Assembly (NCBI RefSeq): GCF_021032705.1
Contig: NZ_JAHVXI010000003.1
Span: forward strand, 364,142-428,141
DNA length: 64,000 nucleotides
From: Psychroserpens luteolus
GTDB lineage: Bacteria; Bacteroidota; Bacteroidia; Flavobacteriales; Flavobacteriaceae
Direction of reading: 5' to 3'
In this document: one piece after another, positions 26,463 through 35,397 of the stretch
Layout: every line of letters begins with the position of its first letter
Numbering within the stretch: the stretch's first letter is position 1
Notes under the pieces: generated by a model
Database searches by the model: none
Seen by the model: only the letters and a program-made list of their open reading frames with translations
What the model was told of the DNA's origin: nothing
Made by a program: the position numbers and the translations under genes

Positions 26463-26470
26463 CAAATATA
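26463..26470 (-). promoter_or_regulatory. guaB: Promoter -7 element for guaB
   Basis: TATATTTG on the minus strand matches TAnnTTTG exactly and is followed by the leader inverted repeat. A clear TTG partner at normal spacing is not evident. Confidence 0.5.
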
Positions 26471-26528
26471 CAACTTAAATAGAGAATAGTATTAAGACTT
26501 TATTAAATCTTAAGGGAAAAGAGTTTTA

Positions 26529-26672
26529 TTAAATTCTAGGACAACGTTTGCAGTTGGTTTTGCCCTTTTTCTTATACTTTTTACAGCATTTAGACTTCTT
26601 ATTGACCTCGCAGTACATGATACATGAAGTGATAATAATTGGAGAACTCTCTAAGGTTAATTCGTCTTGCAT
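26529..26672 (-). CDS. 47-residue Cys- and Lys-rich mini-protein
   Basis: ATG at 26672 opens a 47-codon frame beginning MQDELTLESSPI and ending in a dense Lys/Cys tail: KCCKKYKKKGKTNCKRCPR. Six Cys, four of them in the last 20 residues as CC and CxxC, suggest metal binding. It is the only frame in the gap that looks coding and has a TAAATTTG promoter box 26 bases upstream. It lies next to ferritin on the same strand, but a terminator hairpin separates them. Confidence 0.65.
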   Translation of the reverse strand: MQDELTLESSPIIITSCIMYCEVNKKSKCCKKYKKKGKTNCKRCPRI

Positions 26673-26697
26673 TATTTTAATTTATTCTAAATAAATG

Positions 26698-26705
26698 CAA
26701 ATTTA
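26698..26705 (-). promoter_or_regulatory. Promoter -7 element for the Cys-rich mini-protein
   Basis: TAAATTTG on the minus strand is an exact TAnnTTTG match 26 bases upstream of the ATG at 26672, just beyond the ferritin terminator. Confidence 0.5.
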
Positions 26706-26712
26706 TAAAAAA

Positions 26713-26734
26713 AAGATGCCAAAAAAGGCATCTT
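26713..26734 (-). terminator. Rho-independent terminator after ferritin gene
   Basis: AAGATGCC and GGCATCTT form an 8-bp stem around six A (T on the transcript strand). On the minus strand the stem is followed by a run of T. It lies about 30 bases past the ferritin stop. Confidence 0.8.
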
Positions 26735-26761
26735 AATTCATTAAGTTATTAACAGATAGCA

Positions 26762-27265
26762 CTATTCATTTTCATGAGCTGCTGCTATAGCATTGATATC
26801 ACGATCAAATAAATAATGACCAGATTTATCAGTTCCAATTATATTAAGTTTATCTAATAAAGTTCTAGCCATAGCTTCTTCTTCCAATTGCTCGGTAACA
26901 TACCATTGCATGAAATTATGCACGTTATAATCTTTATGTTGTAAACACTCATAAATCACATGATTGATTTGTTCTGTTACAAACATTTCACTTTCCAAAA
27001 ACTTTTCAAAAAGTTCGTTAAGCCCGCTAAATACAGGTTTAGGTTTATCGAGTTCAGGAATAATGACATTACCTCCTCTTTCATTGACAAACTTTATAAG
27101 TTTGGTCATGTGCAGACGTTCTTCTTCAGATTGACTGTAAAAGAAATCTGCTACACCATTATAACCTTCGGCATCTGCCCAAGAGGCCATAGCCAAATAT
27201 TGCATCGAAGCTTGTGCCTCATATTTGATTTGGCTATTTAATAAGTTTTCTATCGTTGTATTCAT
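26762..27265 (-). CDS. Ferritin (non-haem iron storage)
   Basis: This 167-residue protein has the bacterial ferritin four-helix pattern. It starts MNTTIENLLNSQIKYEAQAS with the first ferroxidase Glu near residue 16, then MQYLAMASWADAEGYNG, SQSEEERLHMTKLI with Glu and His ligands, and QWYVTEQLEEEAM in the third helix. It oxidises Fe2+ and stores Fe3+ in a 24-mer shell. It lies 31 bases downstream of the membrane protein gene on the same strand, followed by a clear terminator. Confidence 0.95.
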   Translation of the reverse strand: MNTTIENLLNSQIKYEAQASMQYLAMASWADAEGYNGVADFFYSQSEEERLHMTKLIKFVNERGGNVIIPELDKPKPVFSGLNELFEKFLESEMFVTEQINHVIYECLQHKDYNVHNFMQWYVTEQLEEEAMARTLLDKLNIIGTDKSGHYLFDRDINAIAAAHENE

Positions 27266-27296
27266 TCTGAAAGCTATTTTTTACGAAGATAGGTAT

Positions 27297-27800
27297 TTAT
27301 GTTTTAAGCACTTTCTTCGGCTTAATTAATTGATAGAGAATTATAAGTACAGAAGTGGTATAAGTTAAGGTCATTAAAGTTCCTGAAATCATTACAATAT
27401 ATTTCATCCAGAAGACACCTTTCCATAGAAAATAAATACCGCCAAAGGTTAGCAAAACTGAAATAAATGGCTCTACAATTAAAATTGCTTTTAATTTTTT
27501 TGAAAGCTTTGTAGTACTCAAAATAAGGCCTACCAAAAAGAAAATAATAGACATTGATAATATATGCCCATGCACTAATGTGAGCATTTGTTGCTCATTT
27601 TTTTTGAACTTCATCACAGTTGCATCTTCATCATCCTCGTTACCTAAATATTGTTCTTCTATACCATTTGGATTGGCCGAAGATGTCTCTCCTACAAATA
27701 ATAGACCTGTGTAAAACCCTACACTTAAAACAATAATAAATGATGCAATTAGCAATTTTATTTCCTTAGGAAAAGTGTAAAGCATCCCGTTGAACTTCAT
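27297..27800 (-). CDS. Four-span membrane protein paired with FMN-binding protein
   Basis: This 167-residue protein has a first hydrophobic segment (IKLLIASFIIVLSVGFYTGLL), then an acidic extracytoplasmic stretch (YLGNEDDEDAT). Three more spans follow, with HGHILSMSIIFF carrying two His. I do not recognise a named family. It shares a one-base stop/start overlap with the upstream FMN-binding gene, so the two are translationally coupled and probably form one membrane unit. An electron-transfer role is inference from this pairing and from the ferritin next door. Confidence 0.75.
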   Translation of the reverse strand: MKFNGMLYTFPKEIKLLIASFIIVLSVGFYTGLLFVGETSSANPNGIEEQYLGNEDDEDATVMKFKKNEQQMLTLVHGHILSMSIIFFLVGLILSTTKLSKKLKAILIVEPFISVLLTFGGIYFLWKGVFWMKYIVMISGTLMTLTYTTSVLIILYQLIKPKKVLKT

Positions 27801-28327
27801 TACAGAATATTTTTAGATTGAAGCATTTTTAATGACCTCAATACATCATTTACTGCAGATGTCATTGAACGAACAGAAATTGTAGCACCAGATATAGCAA
27901 CAATATCTTGTTCATACTTGAGTTCATCTTCGGGTGTTTTACCTATAAATTGTCTCAACCATCGTTTGCTACCAATTTCTCCTCCATATTCTTCTCTATA
28001 AATAAGTACTTTAGCCTTCTTTACTATGAGATCGCTGTCTAATAAAATAAGATAATCAAACTGAGCTGTTTTACTTGGCGCTTTTGCTACATAAGCAAAA
28101 CCAATTCTATTATTTTCAGATCTGATTTCAAAAAAGTTGTCAGTTTCAAACTTGGATGGCAATTCTTTTGCAACAGTGTCAGAAATTTTGAATGCTGAAA
28201 ATTCAAATTTTTCAACATCGTATGTTGATTTGATCTCTTTGAACACCTTTTTTTTAATCTTTTCAGGTAATCCGAAAGACAAAAAAAACATGGATAAAAC
28301 TAAGATGAAGATATATCTAAAATTCAT
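27800..28327 (-). CDS. Exported FMN-binding domain protein
   Basis: This 175-residue protein has an N-terminal signal or anchor (YIFILVLSMFFLSFG) and a C-terminal FMN_bind domain. The segment VAISGATISVRSMTSAVNDVL holds the SGATxS motif, in which Thr is covalently flavinylated by ApbE in NqrC/RnfG-type proteins. EEYGGEIGSKRWLRQFIGK precedes it. This suggests an extracytoplasmic flavin carrier. No apbE gene is in the window. Coupled by a one-base overlap to the membrane protein that follows. Confidence 0.82.
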   Translation of the reverse strand: MNFRYIFILVLSMFFLSFGLPEKIKKKVFKEIKSTYDVEKFEFSAFKISDTVAKELPSKFETDNFFEIRSENNRIGFAYVAKAPSKTAQFDYLILLDSDLIVKKAKVLIYREEYGGEIGSKRWLRQFIGKTPEDELKYEQDIVAISGATISVRSMTSAVNDVLRSLKMLQSKNIL

Positions 28328-28436
28328 GTTACAAAAGTATTAATTATATAATCGTTAAAACAATTAAAATGCCAAATAGCCAATGTGATATTATACTTTC
28401 AACATTAGCTATTAGACACTCAAATTTTATTTTTTA

Positions 28437-29621
28437 TTAGAACCAAACACCGATACCAAAATTTAATCTATTATCGACATCACTGTTCTCTAGTGCATTG
28501 CTTCTAAATTGATAATCACCTTTTAATACAACTCCAGGTGCTATATGGTAACTTAAACCTGTTGTAATATCTGTTCTATTAAACGCATCGTTTCTTACTA
28601 GGTCTCCATCGGTATCAGCATGTGTGTCATAATTTTCAAATCGCGCAAATGCAAATAAACGCTGAGCCTTTGTTAAAGGAAGTAAGTTATAAGATACCTC
28701 TGCATAATACCCCATTAAAGCACTACCTAAATCTCTATCAGTTAAATTGTTATAAGCTTCAGTATCACTTAAAGATGCATAAATAAATTGACCACGAGCA
28801 GCAAATCTTCTAAAGGCATAACGTGCATCAAAACCTACCATTGAAACACCAATATTAGCACCATCAATATCTTCTACATCATCAGCAGCTTGCGTTTTTC
28901 CAAAATATCCTGACAATCCTAAACGTAAACCAGGCAAGCCGTAATATTCAATTTTAGTAGATAGCGTAGGACTATCGACAGTTGATTTAATTGCCTTTTG
29001 ACGACCGCCACGTAAACCGTTACTTCCTTTTAAAAATCCGGTTACTTCGCCATCATCATTTACGGTAGATTTAAATCCGTTAAAAATATAAGCTTGGTAA
29101 GTCAATGACTGTTCAGGTAAACGGCCTGTTACACCTACTCCAATTTCTCTCCAAGTTGTTGGGACAATGGCATTATCTACCGCTGGACGTTCAACACCAT
29201 TAAAAGTTGTAGGTTCGTGATATTCGTTTACAATTCCCATTGGTACCAACATAAGTCCTCCACGTAAACTAATATTATCACCTACAGCATAATTTACAAA
29301 GGCCTGTTCAACAAAAATCTCTTCCACATGCTCCATTTCAACTTCAGTAACAAATTGTGTTTTATCATTAAATCTATAACCAAATAATAACACTAGGCGT
29401 TGTACATCTAATTCTCCATTATTACCTTCTGGTTGGTTATAAGTAATTTCACCATAAGCACCAACCGTAACGGCTTTTCCATAATTACCAGATAAAATAC
29501 GTTGCGCTGCATTTAACTGTTGTTGTGGGTTAAAAGTGATGCTGTCTTGTGAGGTTGGGGTTACTTGAGCTATGGCTGTTGCACTGATTAAAATTATAAG
29601 AAAAGTAAGAAGCTTATTCAT
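28437..29621 (-). CDS. Outer-membrane porin, OprO/OprP-like
   Basis: This 394-residue protein has a signal peptide (MNKLLTFLIILISATAIAQ), then many alternating amphipathic strands and a C-terminal aromatic residue (FGIGVWF), as expected for an outer-membrane barrel. The pattern LRGGLMLVPMGIVNEYHEPTTFNGVERP is typical of the phosphate-selective porin O/P-like family of Bacteroidota, whose real substrates are mostly unknown. It is upstream of the FMN-binding gene on the same strand with a gap of about 109 bases holding an imperfect hairpin, so co-regulation is possible but not certain. Confidence 0.85.
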   Translation of the reverse strand: MNKLLTFLIILISATAIAQVTPTSQDSITFNPQQQLNAAQRILSGNYGKAVTVGAYGEITYNQPEGNNGELDVQRLVLLFGYRFNDKTQFVTEVEMEHVEEIFVEQAFVNYAVGDNISLRGGLMLVPMGIVNEYHEPTTFNGVERPAVDNAIVPTTWREIGVGVTGRLPEQSLTYQAYIFNGFKSTVNDDGEVTGFLKGSNGLRGGRQKAIKSTVDSPTLSTKIEYYGLPGLRLGLSGYFGKTQAADDVEDIDGANIGVSMVGFDARYAFRRFAARGQFIYASLSDTEAYNNLTDRDLGSALMGYYAEVSYNLLPLTKAQRLFAFARFENYDTHADTDGDLVRNDAFNRTDITTGLSYHIAPGVVLKGDYQFRSNALENSDVDNRLNFGIGVWF

Positions 29622-29796
29622 TTGTTTTTATTTAGACTTAATATAAATAGTTATTGATTTCTGAGTGCAAAAATAGAATAGAAAATTACTTACGCAAAGT
29701 TTATTTAGATTAATTTTAAATAAAAATAAAGTTAAAAAAACAACGCATTGAAAACGTGATAATTAGAATAGAATAAAAATGATATTAGGTGACAAA

Positions 29797-30660
29797 TCAG
29801 TGATAAGTCGTAAAGATTTTTGTCGCTTCATTATATGCACTCTCAAAACTCATCGCATTGAGATTGTTATTCTTTTTAGATGTGAAGTAAGACAACACCT
29901 TCTCTGTTGGCATATTACCTGTAAGCTCATCTTTAGCCATTGGGCAACCTCCAAAACCTTGGATGGCACCATCAAAGCGCCTACATCCTGCTTTATAGGC
30001 TGCATCTATTTTTTCAAACCATGTTGTAGGTGTGGTATGTAAATGTGCGCCAAATTCAATATCTGGATATTTCGGAATTAAATTAGAGAACAAATAATCA
30101 ATACTTTCAGGATTAGAACTTCCAATTGTATCACTCAATGATAGTATCTTCACTCCCATTTTACTCAACCGTTCTGTCCACTCTCCTACGATATCCACAT
30201 CCCATGGATCACCATATGGGTTTCCAAATCCCATAGAAATATAAACAACCACTTCTTTGTTGTGCTTATTAGCCATTTCTAAAATTTCGGAAAGCGTCAC
30301 TACAGATTGTGCTATTGTTTTATGCGTATTACGCATCTGAAAGTTTTCGGATATAGAAAACGGATAGCCCAAATAATCAATTTCTGGATGCTTACAAGCA
30401 TCTGTAGCTCCTCTTGTATTTGCAATAATCGCAAGAAGTTTACTTAGGGTTTCACTTAAATCTAATTGAGCTAAAACCTCAGCGGTATCCACCATTTGCG
30501 GAATCGCTTTTGGAGACACAAAACTTCCAAAATCTATCGTATCAAAACCGACGCGTAATAGCGATTGGATATATTGTACTTTCTTTTCAGTAGGAATAAA
30601 GTCCTTAATACCTTGCATGGCATCACGAGGACACTCAATTATTTTAACGGCTTTGCTCAT
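29797..30660 (-). CDS. mvaB: Hydroxymethylglutaryl-CoA lyase
   Basis: This 287-residue TIM-barrel enzyme cleaves HMG-CoA to acetoacetate and acetyl-CoA in leucine and ketone-body catabolism. It has the start KIIECPRDAMQGIKDFIPTE, the FGAHLHTTP metal-binding strand and the signature GAIQGFGGCPMAKDELTGN with the catalytic Cys. The conserved GNPYGDPWD segment is also present. The start at 30660 gives the normal length. It follows the LysE gene by 38 bases on the same strand. No gap in the motifs is seen. Confidence 0.93.
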   Translation of the reverse strand: MSKAVKIIECPRDAMQGIKDFIPTEKKVQYIQSLLRVGFDTIDFGSFVSPKAIPQMVDTAEVLAQLDLSETLSKLLAIIANTRGATDACKHPEIDYLGYPFSISENFQMRNTHKTIAQSVVTLSEILEMANKHNKEVVVYISMGFGNPYGDPWDVDIVGEWTERLSKMGVKILSLSDTIGSSNPESIDYLFSNLIPKYPDIEFGAHLHTTPTTWFEKIDAAYKAGCRRFDGAIQGFGGCPMAKDELTGNMPTEKVLSYFTSKKNNNLNAMSFESAYNEATKIFTTYH

Positions 30661-30698
30661 CTAGTTCAAAGATAGTAATTATGATGATTTTGAAGTCG

Positions 30699-31322
30699 TT
30701 ATTTTTCCGAAGTAAAAATGATAACTGCAATACCAACAAAGACAATGATTTGTAACCATTTAAGATAAACTCCAACACGTTCATGTTGTTTGATATATTT
30801 TGAAATGATACCTGCCAAAACTGCAATTCCTGAAAATATAATCGTTGATACGAACATAAAAAGTAATCCCAATACATAAAATTGAGTCACAGTACTCATC
30901 GTATCACTAAACAGAAATCCAGGAAAAAACGCTAAAAAGAAAATAGACACTTTTGGATTGAGTACATTCATAATGAAGCCTTGTTTAAATAATTGTCCTA
31001 AGTTTTTCTTCGGAATATGTTCTGAACCTAAACTCAATTTGTCACTAGACTTATAAACCTTAAACGCTAGATATAGTAAGTACATAGCGCCTAATAATTT
31101 TATAATGAAGAACAAGGTGTCATTTTCTTTGATGAGTGCCGATACACCAAAAGCAACTAACGTGGTGTGGACTAAGCATCCTGAGATTAATCCTGCAACG
31201 GTGGCCAACCCAAATTTTTTACCGTTTACAATACTTTGCATCAAGACATAAATGTTATCTGGTCCAGGCGATATGGCTAAGGCAGAAGTGGCTAAGGCAA
31301 ATGATATGAGCAGGTCGTAATT
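30699..31322 (-). CDS. LysE/RhtB family exporter with apparent non-ATG start
   Basis: The family hallmark AISPGPDNIYVLMQSIVNG lies partly upstream of the first ATG (31241). The frame runs back from there through YDLLISFALATSALA to a TGA at 31325-31323. The only codon that gives a full-length protein is ATT at 31322 (about 207 residues, the family norm); CTG codons also occur a little later. Six hydrophobic spans and the motif NVLNPKVSIFFLAFFPGF follow. These proteins export amino acids or similar solutes. Either ATT/CTG initiation, a substitution in the start codon, or a sequencing error explains the missing ATG. Confidence 0.8.
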   Translation of the reverse strand, partial: NYDLLISFALATSALAISPGPDNIYVLMQSIVNGKKFGLATVAGLISGCLVHTTLVAFGVSALIKENDTLFFIIKLLGAMYLLYLAFKVYKSSDKLSLGSEHIPKKNLGQLFKQGFIMNVLNPKVSIFFLAFFPGFLFSDTMSTVTQFYVLGLLFMFVSTIIFSGIAVLAGIISKYIKQHERVGVYLKWLQIIVFVGIAVIIFTSEK

Positions 31323-31415
31323 CAGTCTGTTAAATTTTTTATAAAAATAATTAAAAATTGATGTAAGTAAGGCCTATAGGTTTACGACTTAAATACCTTA
31401 AAAAACTATTCCACT

Positions 31416-32360
31416 ATGAAAAAAATTACTTTTACTTTAAAATCTTTATGCTCAATTACTTTACTACTCTTTACTACAGCAGCTTTTGCACAATCTACAG
31501 CGAGCTATAACATTACGTTTAGTAGTAATTGGGAAACCGAAACCGTAGATCCTGTTAAAGGAAATAGTACGATGACTATCCCAGGAAATGCACATTGGTC
31601 TGATCTTGTAGGTGCAACCCACAATAGTAACTATACACTGGTTGAAATGGGTACATTAGCATCTGTTGGTGTTAAAAATGTTGCCGAATTTGGTTCCAAT
31701 GGAGCTTTAATGTCTGAGGTTAATAGTACTGGAGATGCCAATCAATGGTTGCAGCAAAGCTTTTCTCCGTTTGCAGCCATTAGTTCTGCGACACTCAGTA
31801 ATGTTGTTGTGAGTTCTGATTATCCGTTATTAAGCTTAGTGTCTATGATTGCGCCTAGTCCAGATTGGATGATCGCTATTAATGGCGTTAACCTAAGAGA
31901 TGGAAATACTTGGCGAAATGAAATTATCATAGAGTTATTCCCCTATGATGCTGGTACAGATAGTGGTGCAACATATACGGCTGCTGATCAACCAACAGTA
32001 CCAAGTTTTCAGCCTGTTTCAGTATTAATAAATCAAGGACCTTTTAATGATAAACCTATTGGTACGATGACCATTAGCTTAAATCAGGTATTAAGTGTAG
32101 ATGAGGCCGATATCGATAAAGCTGTTATCTATCCTAACCCATCTAATGACGGTATATTTAATATTAACACAACAAATGCAAATCCGTTAAAAGAAGCTTG
32201 GGTTTACGATGTATTAGGAAAGCAAGTGTCAAAAATAGAAAACAAAAACGCCGATAACCAAGTACGTATGGATCTAAATGAATTAAACAATGGTATATAT
32301 TTGGTTAGATTAGTTCTTAAAGATGGTTCTGAATCCACAAAAAAGGTAGTAATCAATTAA
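31416..32360 (+). CDS. Secreted spondin-domain protein with T9SS sorting domain
   Basis: This 314-residue protein has a signal peptide ending AAFAQS. A spondin_N-type domain spans residues about 28-225: YNITFSSNWETETVDP, GNAHWSDLVGATHNSNYTL, SPDWMIAINGVNLRDGNTW and ELFPYDAGTDSGATYTA. A C-terminal type A T9SS sorting domain follows (IYPNPSNDGIFNINT, then NNGIYLVRLVLKDGSE and KKVVIN). It should be secreted and attached to the surface. The C-terminal mannose/glycosaminoglycan binding of spondins is known from eukaryotes; its role here is not. A second T9SS cargo gene follows. Confidence 0.9.
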   Translation: MKKITFTLKSLCSITLLLFTTAAFAQSTASYNITFSSNWETETVDPVKGNSTMTIPGNAHWSDLVGATHNSNYTLVEMGTLASVGVKNVAEFGSNGALMSEVNSTGDANQWLQQSFSPFAAISSATLSNVVVSSDYPLLSLVSMIAPSPDWMIAINGVNLRDGNTWRNEIIIELFPYDAGTDSGATYTAADQPTVPSFQPVSVLINQGPFNDKPIGTMTISLNQVLSVDEADIDKAVIYPNPSNDGIFNINTTNANPLKEAWVYDVLGKQVSKIENKNADNQVRMDLNELNNGIYLVRLVLKDGSESTKKVVIN

Positions 32361-32445
32361 CAAATATTGAGCATTTCGTCTATAAATTTGGTATTTAATC
32401 GATTTTTCGATATGTTTACGCCAATATTTAACCTACTATTTTGTT

Positions 32446-34197
32446 ATGAAAAAAGGAGTCCCAATTAAAAAGTTACTTTTACTTTTAACGATTTTTTGTT
32501 CAATTACCAATGCCGTTGCTCAACATGTTGAAGAATGCGGTACTGTGTTTACACCAGAATCTGAGTCTTATTTTAAAAAGATATTACCTCAGGTGAAACA
32601 GTATGAGGAAGCATATTTTCAAAACCTTGCATTAAGACGATCTTCAACTGCAATTAGCTCTGTTCCTATCAAAGCACATATTATTAGAAATACTGATGGA
32701 ACAGGCGGACTTACAGCTTCACAGCTAAATGATGCTATTGCAAACATGAATGCTTTTTATGCTAATGCATTATTAGAATTCTTCTTATGTGATGGTATCA
32801 ACTATATAGATGATTCAACCTATTTTGATTACGAAACAAATGAGGAAGCTGCATTAACAGCTGCCAATAATGTCAATAATGTGATCAATATCTATTTTGC
32901 CAATACAGTGGTTAATAGCTCATCTGGTAGCGGTCTTTGTGGTTATGCTTATTTCCCTGGCGGACCAGAAGTTATTCTCATGAATAATAATTGTGCTATG
33001 AATGGTAGTACACTTCCACATGAAATGGGACATTTCTTTGCACTATCACATACTCACGGACCAAGTAACAGTACTCAAACTACAGAATTAGTAGATGGGT
33101 CTAACTGTGATACAGATGGTGACTTCATTTGTGATACACCAGCCGATCCACAATTAGGTTACAGCAATGTATCTGCGTTTTGCGATTATACTGGAAATGA
33201 TACAGATGCGAATGGTGATACGTTTGCTCCAGCACCAAGAAATATTATGTCTTACTCTCGTAAAGAGTGTCGTGATGAATTTTCACCACAACAGTACGCG
33301 AGAATTTATGGAATTTATCAAGCATCACGTTCAGCAATGGCGTGTCCGAGTTTTAATGTGGACATAACTTCTAATTTTACTAGAGATTGTAGTAACTCAT
33401 TAGATGTTGATTTTACAGATAATAGTGTTGGTGCTACCTCTTGGGAATGGGATGTAGATGGTGATGACATCATCGATTATACAACACAAAATCCTTCTCA
33501 TACCTATACGAGTTCTGGTGCTTATGATGTTAGACTTACCATATCTAACGGATCGAGCTCATTAACTAAAGTGTATCAAGAATATATAGAGGTTGGTGGT
33601 GAAGACATTGCAACAACAGAAATCGTGTTAACATTAGTGACCGATGATTGGCCTGCTGAAACGTCATGGAATTTAAAAGATAGCAGTGGAACTATATTAT
33701 ATTCGAGTCCGACCTATACTGAAGGCGTTGATGACTTTCAAACGTTTACCGAAAACTTTGTTGTAACAGCAAATGAATGCTATACATTTGAAATGATTGA
33801 TGGTTATGGCGATGGTATTTGTTGCGCCTCTGGTGCTGGATCATATACCTTAACTACACTCGAAGGTAGTACAATTGTAACTGGTGGTGCTTACGGTTTT
33901 GGAGAGATCACTTATATGTCAAACAACGCTTTAAGTGTTGACGACTATTTTAATAATAATACCATGTCGGTATATCCTAATCCGACTAAGGCTATTTTAA
34001 ATATTAAATTGGCAAATACTAATGATTTACCTGATGCTTATACGATTTATAATGTATTAGGTCAAACAATCACAACTAAAACTATTTCTCAAGTTGCTGA
34101 TTTAAGTATTCCTACTGAAAGCTTTAGTGAAGGTGTATATTATTTAAAAGTATCTAAAGGAACAAATTCAAATACAATTCCGTTTATTAAGAATTAA
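32446..34197 (+). CDS. Secreted M43 zinc metalloprotease with PKD and T9SS domains
   Basis: This 583-residue exported protease has a signal peptide ending NAVAQ. The M43 (pappalysin-like) catalytic domain follows, with LPHEMGHFFALSHTHG (HExxHxxGxxH) and the Met-turn NIMSYSRKECRDEFSPQQY. A PKD domain comes next (about 300-390, SWEWDVDGDDIIDY, PSHTYTSSGAYDVRLTI). A beta domain with DGYGDGICCASGAGSYTL and a C-terminal T9SS sorting domain (VYPNPTKAILNIKL, GVYYLKV) complete it. It likely degrades external protein. The gap of 85 bases to the spondin gene leaves room for its own promoter. Confidence 0.93.
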   Translation: MKKGVPIKKLLLLLTIFCSITNAVAQHVEECGTVFTPESESYFKKILPQVKQYEEAYFQNLALRRSSTAISSVPIKAHIIRNTDGTGGLTASQLNDAIANMNAFYANALLEFFLCDGINYIDDSTYFDYETNEEAALTAANNVNNVINIYFANTVVNSSSGSGLCGYAYFPGGPEVILMNNNCAMNGSTLPHEMGHFFALSHTHGPSNSTQTTELVDGSNCDTDGDFICDTPADPQLGYSNVSAFCDYTGNDTDANGDTFAPAPRNIMSYSRKECRDEFSPQQYARIYGIYQASRSAMACPSFNVDITSNFTRDCSNSLDVDFTDNSVGATSWEWDVDGDDIIDYTTQNPSHTYTSSGAYDVRLTISNGSSSLTKVYQEYIEVGGEDIATTEIVLTLVTDDWPAETSWNLKDSSGTILYSSPTYTEGVDDFQTFTENFVVTANECYTFEMIDGYGDGICCASGAGSYTLTTLEGSTIVTGGAYGFGEITYMSNNALSVDDYFNNNTMSVYPNPTKAILNIKLANTNDLPDAYTIYNVLGQTITTKTISQVADLSIPTESFSEGVYYLKVSKGTNSNTIPFIKN

Positions 34198-34214
34198 CGG
34201 ATGGTCTCACTTTA

Positions 34215-34250
34215 AAAAAAGCGAATTGATTGGTTTCAATTCGCTTTTTT
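34215..34250. terminator. Bidirectional terminator between M43 protease and pyrD
   Basis: A-rich AAAAAAGCGAATTGA pairs with TCAATTCGCTTTTTT over 15 bp around a 6-base loop. The T-run on either strand can serve the two convergent genes. The left part of the pyrD stop codon lies inside the stem. Confidence 0.85.
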
Positions 34251-35273
34251 TATAAGTGCTTTATTGATCTTTTTTATCAGCTTAGGGCCTTCGTAAATAA
34301 AGCCAGTATAAACTTGCACTAGATCTGCTCCAGCGGCTATCTTTTCTAGCGCATCTTCAGCAGAATGAATACCTCCCACTCCAATTATTGGAAACGATTT
34401 ATTGCTTTTATCTGCCAAATATTTTATAACTCTGGTTGATTTTGATTTTATAGGTTGACCGCTCAATCCGCCATTTCCAATTTCTGCAAGTTGCTCTTTA
34501 GTAGCCTTTAAATCTGTTCTATCTGTTGATGTATTACTTGAGATTACGCCATCCAAATTGGTTTCATTTACCAATTCTACAATTTCATCGAGTTGATTAT
34601 TATTTAAATCTGGAGCAATCTTTAATAAAATTGGTTTTTGTTTTTCAAAGTTGGCATTCGCTTTTTGTACTTCGGAAATGAGCTCTAAAAGGTAATCTTT
34701 ATCATTTAGCTTGGCATGGCTTCCTACATTTGGACAACTCACATTAAGAACGAAGTAATCAACATAAGGATGCAATCCATTAAAACATTCGAGGTAATCC
34801 TTGGTATAATCTTCAGGTTTGGTATCTGTATTCTTACCAATGTTCCCGCCAATAATAAGCCTACCTTTATTCTTCTTTAATTGTGTAATAGCAGCTTCCA
34901 ATCCTTCATTATTGAAGCCCATTCTATTGATAATTCCCTTGTCGTCTTTTAATCGAAAAAGTCGTTTTTTAGGGTTACCCACTTGCCCTCTTGGTGTAAC
35001 TGTTCCTATTTCAATAAAACCAAAGCCAAAGTTAGCCAGCTCATTATACAATACAGCATTCTTATCAAAACCAGCAGCTAAACCAACAGGGTTTTTAAAT
35101 GTTAGTCCAAATAATTCACGCTCTAAAGTAGAATCATTAACCACATATAGGCTTCTAAATAAAGCACTCATACCTGGGATTTTTGAAAAATTCCGAATTA
35201 ATGAAAATGTAAAATAGTGAACTTTTTCTGGGTCAAAAGAAAATAATAGTGGTCTTAGCAGAAGCTTATACAT
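34236..35273 (-). CDS. pyrD: Dihydroorotate dehydrogenase (quinone), class 2
   Basis: This 345-residue enzyme oxidises dihydroorotate to orotate with FMN and quinone in pyrimidine synthesis. It has the class-2 N-terminal amphipathic helix ([17 protein letters not shown]), [49 protein letters not shown] with the catalytic Ser, and the Gly-rich FMN phosphate loops IGVGG and YTGFIYEGP. Length and motifs are complete. Its 3' end forms part of a terminator shared with the convergent protease gene. Confidence 0.96.
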   Translation of the reverse strand: MYKLLLRPLLFSFDPEKVHYFTFSLIRNFSKIPGMSALFRSLYVVNDSTLERELFGLTFKNPVGLAAGFDKNAVLYNELANFGFGFIEIGTVTPRGQVGNPKKRLFRLKDDKGIINRMGFNNEGLEAAITQLKKNKGRLIIGGNIGKNTDTKPEDYTKDYLECFNGLHPYVDYFVLNVSCPNVGSHAKLNDKDYLLELISEVQKANANFEKQKPILLKIAPDLNNNQLDEIVELVNETNLDGVISSNTSTDRTDLKATKEQLAEIGNGGLSGQPIKSKSTRVIKYLADKSNKSFPIIGVGGIHSAEDALEKIAAGADLVQVYTGFIYEGPKLIKKINKALIKKAN

Positions 35274-35291
35274 AGGAAATCTTTTCTAGTG

Positions 35292-35299
35292 CAAAAATA
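35292..35299 (-). promoter_or_regulatory. pyrD: Promoter -7 element for pyrD
   Basis: TATTTTTG on the minus strand is an exact TAnnTTTG match 19 bases upstream of the ATG at 35273, giving a very short leader. Confidence 0.5.
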
Positions 35300-35397
35300 C
35301 TACAGATTTTGAATATAATCGCTAACTTTCGCTTGATTAATTATTCAACGATATTTAATCACAATGTAAACTTGTAAAAGAAAAGAAATTAAGCGTT

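Noticed and set aside
28375-28413. Imperfect hairpin after the porin gene as a terminator
   Set aside because: The loop is about 15 bases, the stem has mismatches and no T-run follows, so the support is too weak to list it.
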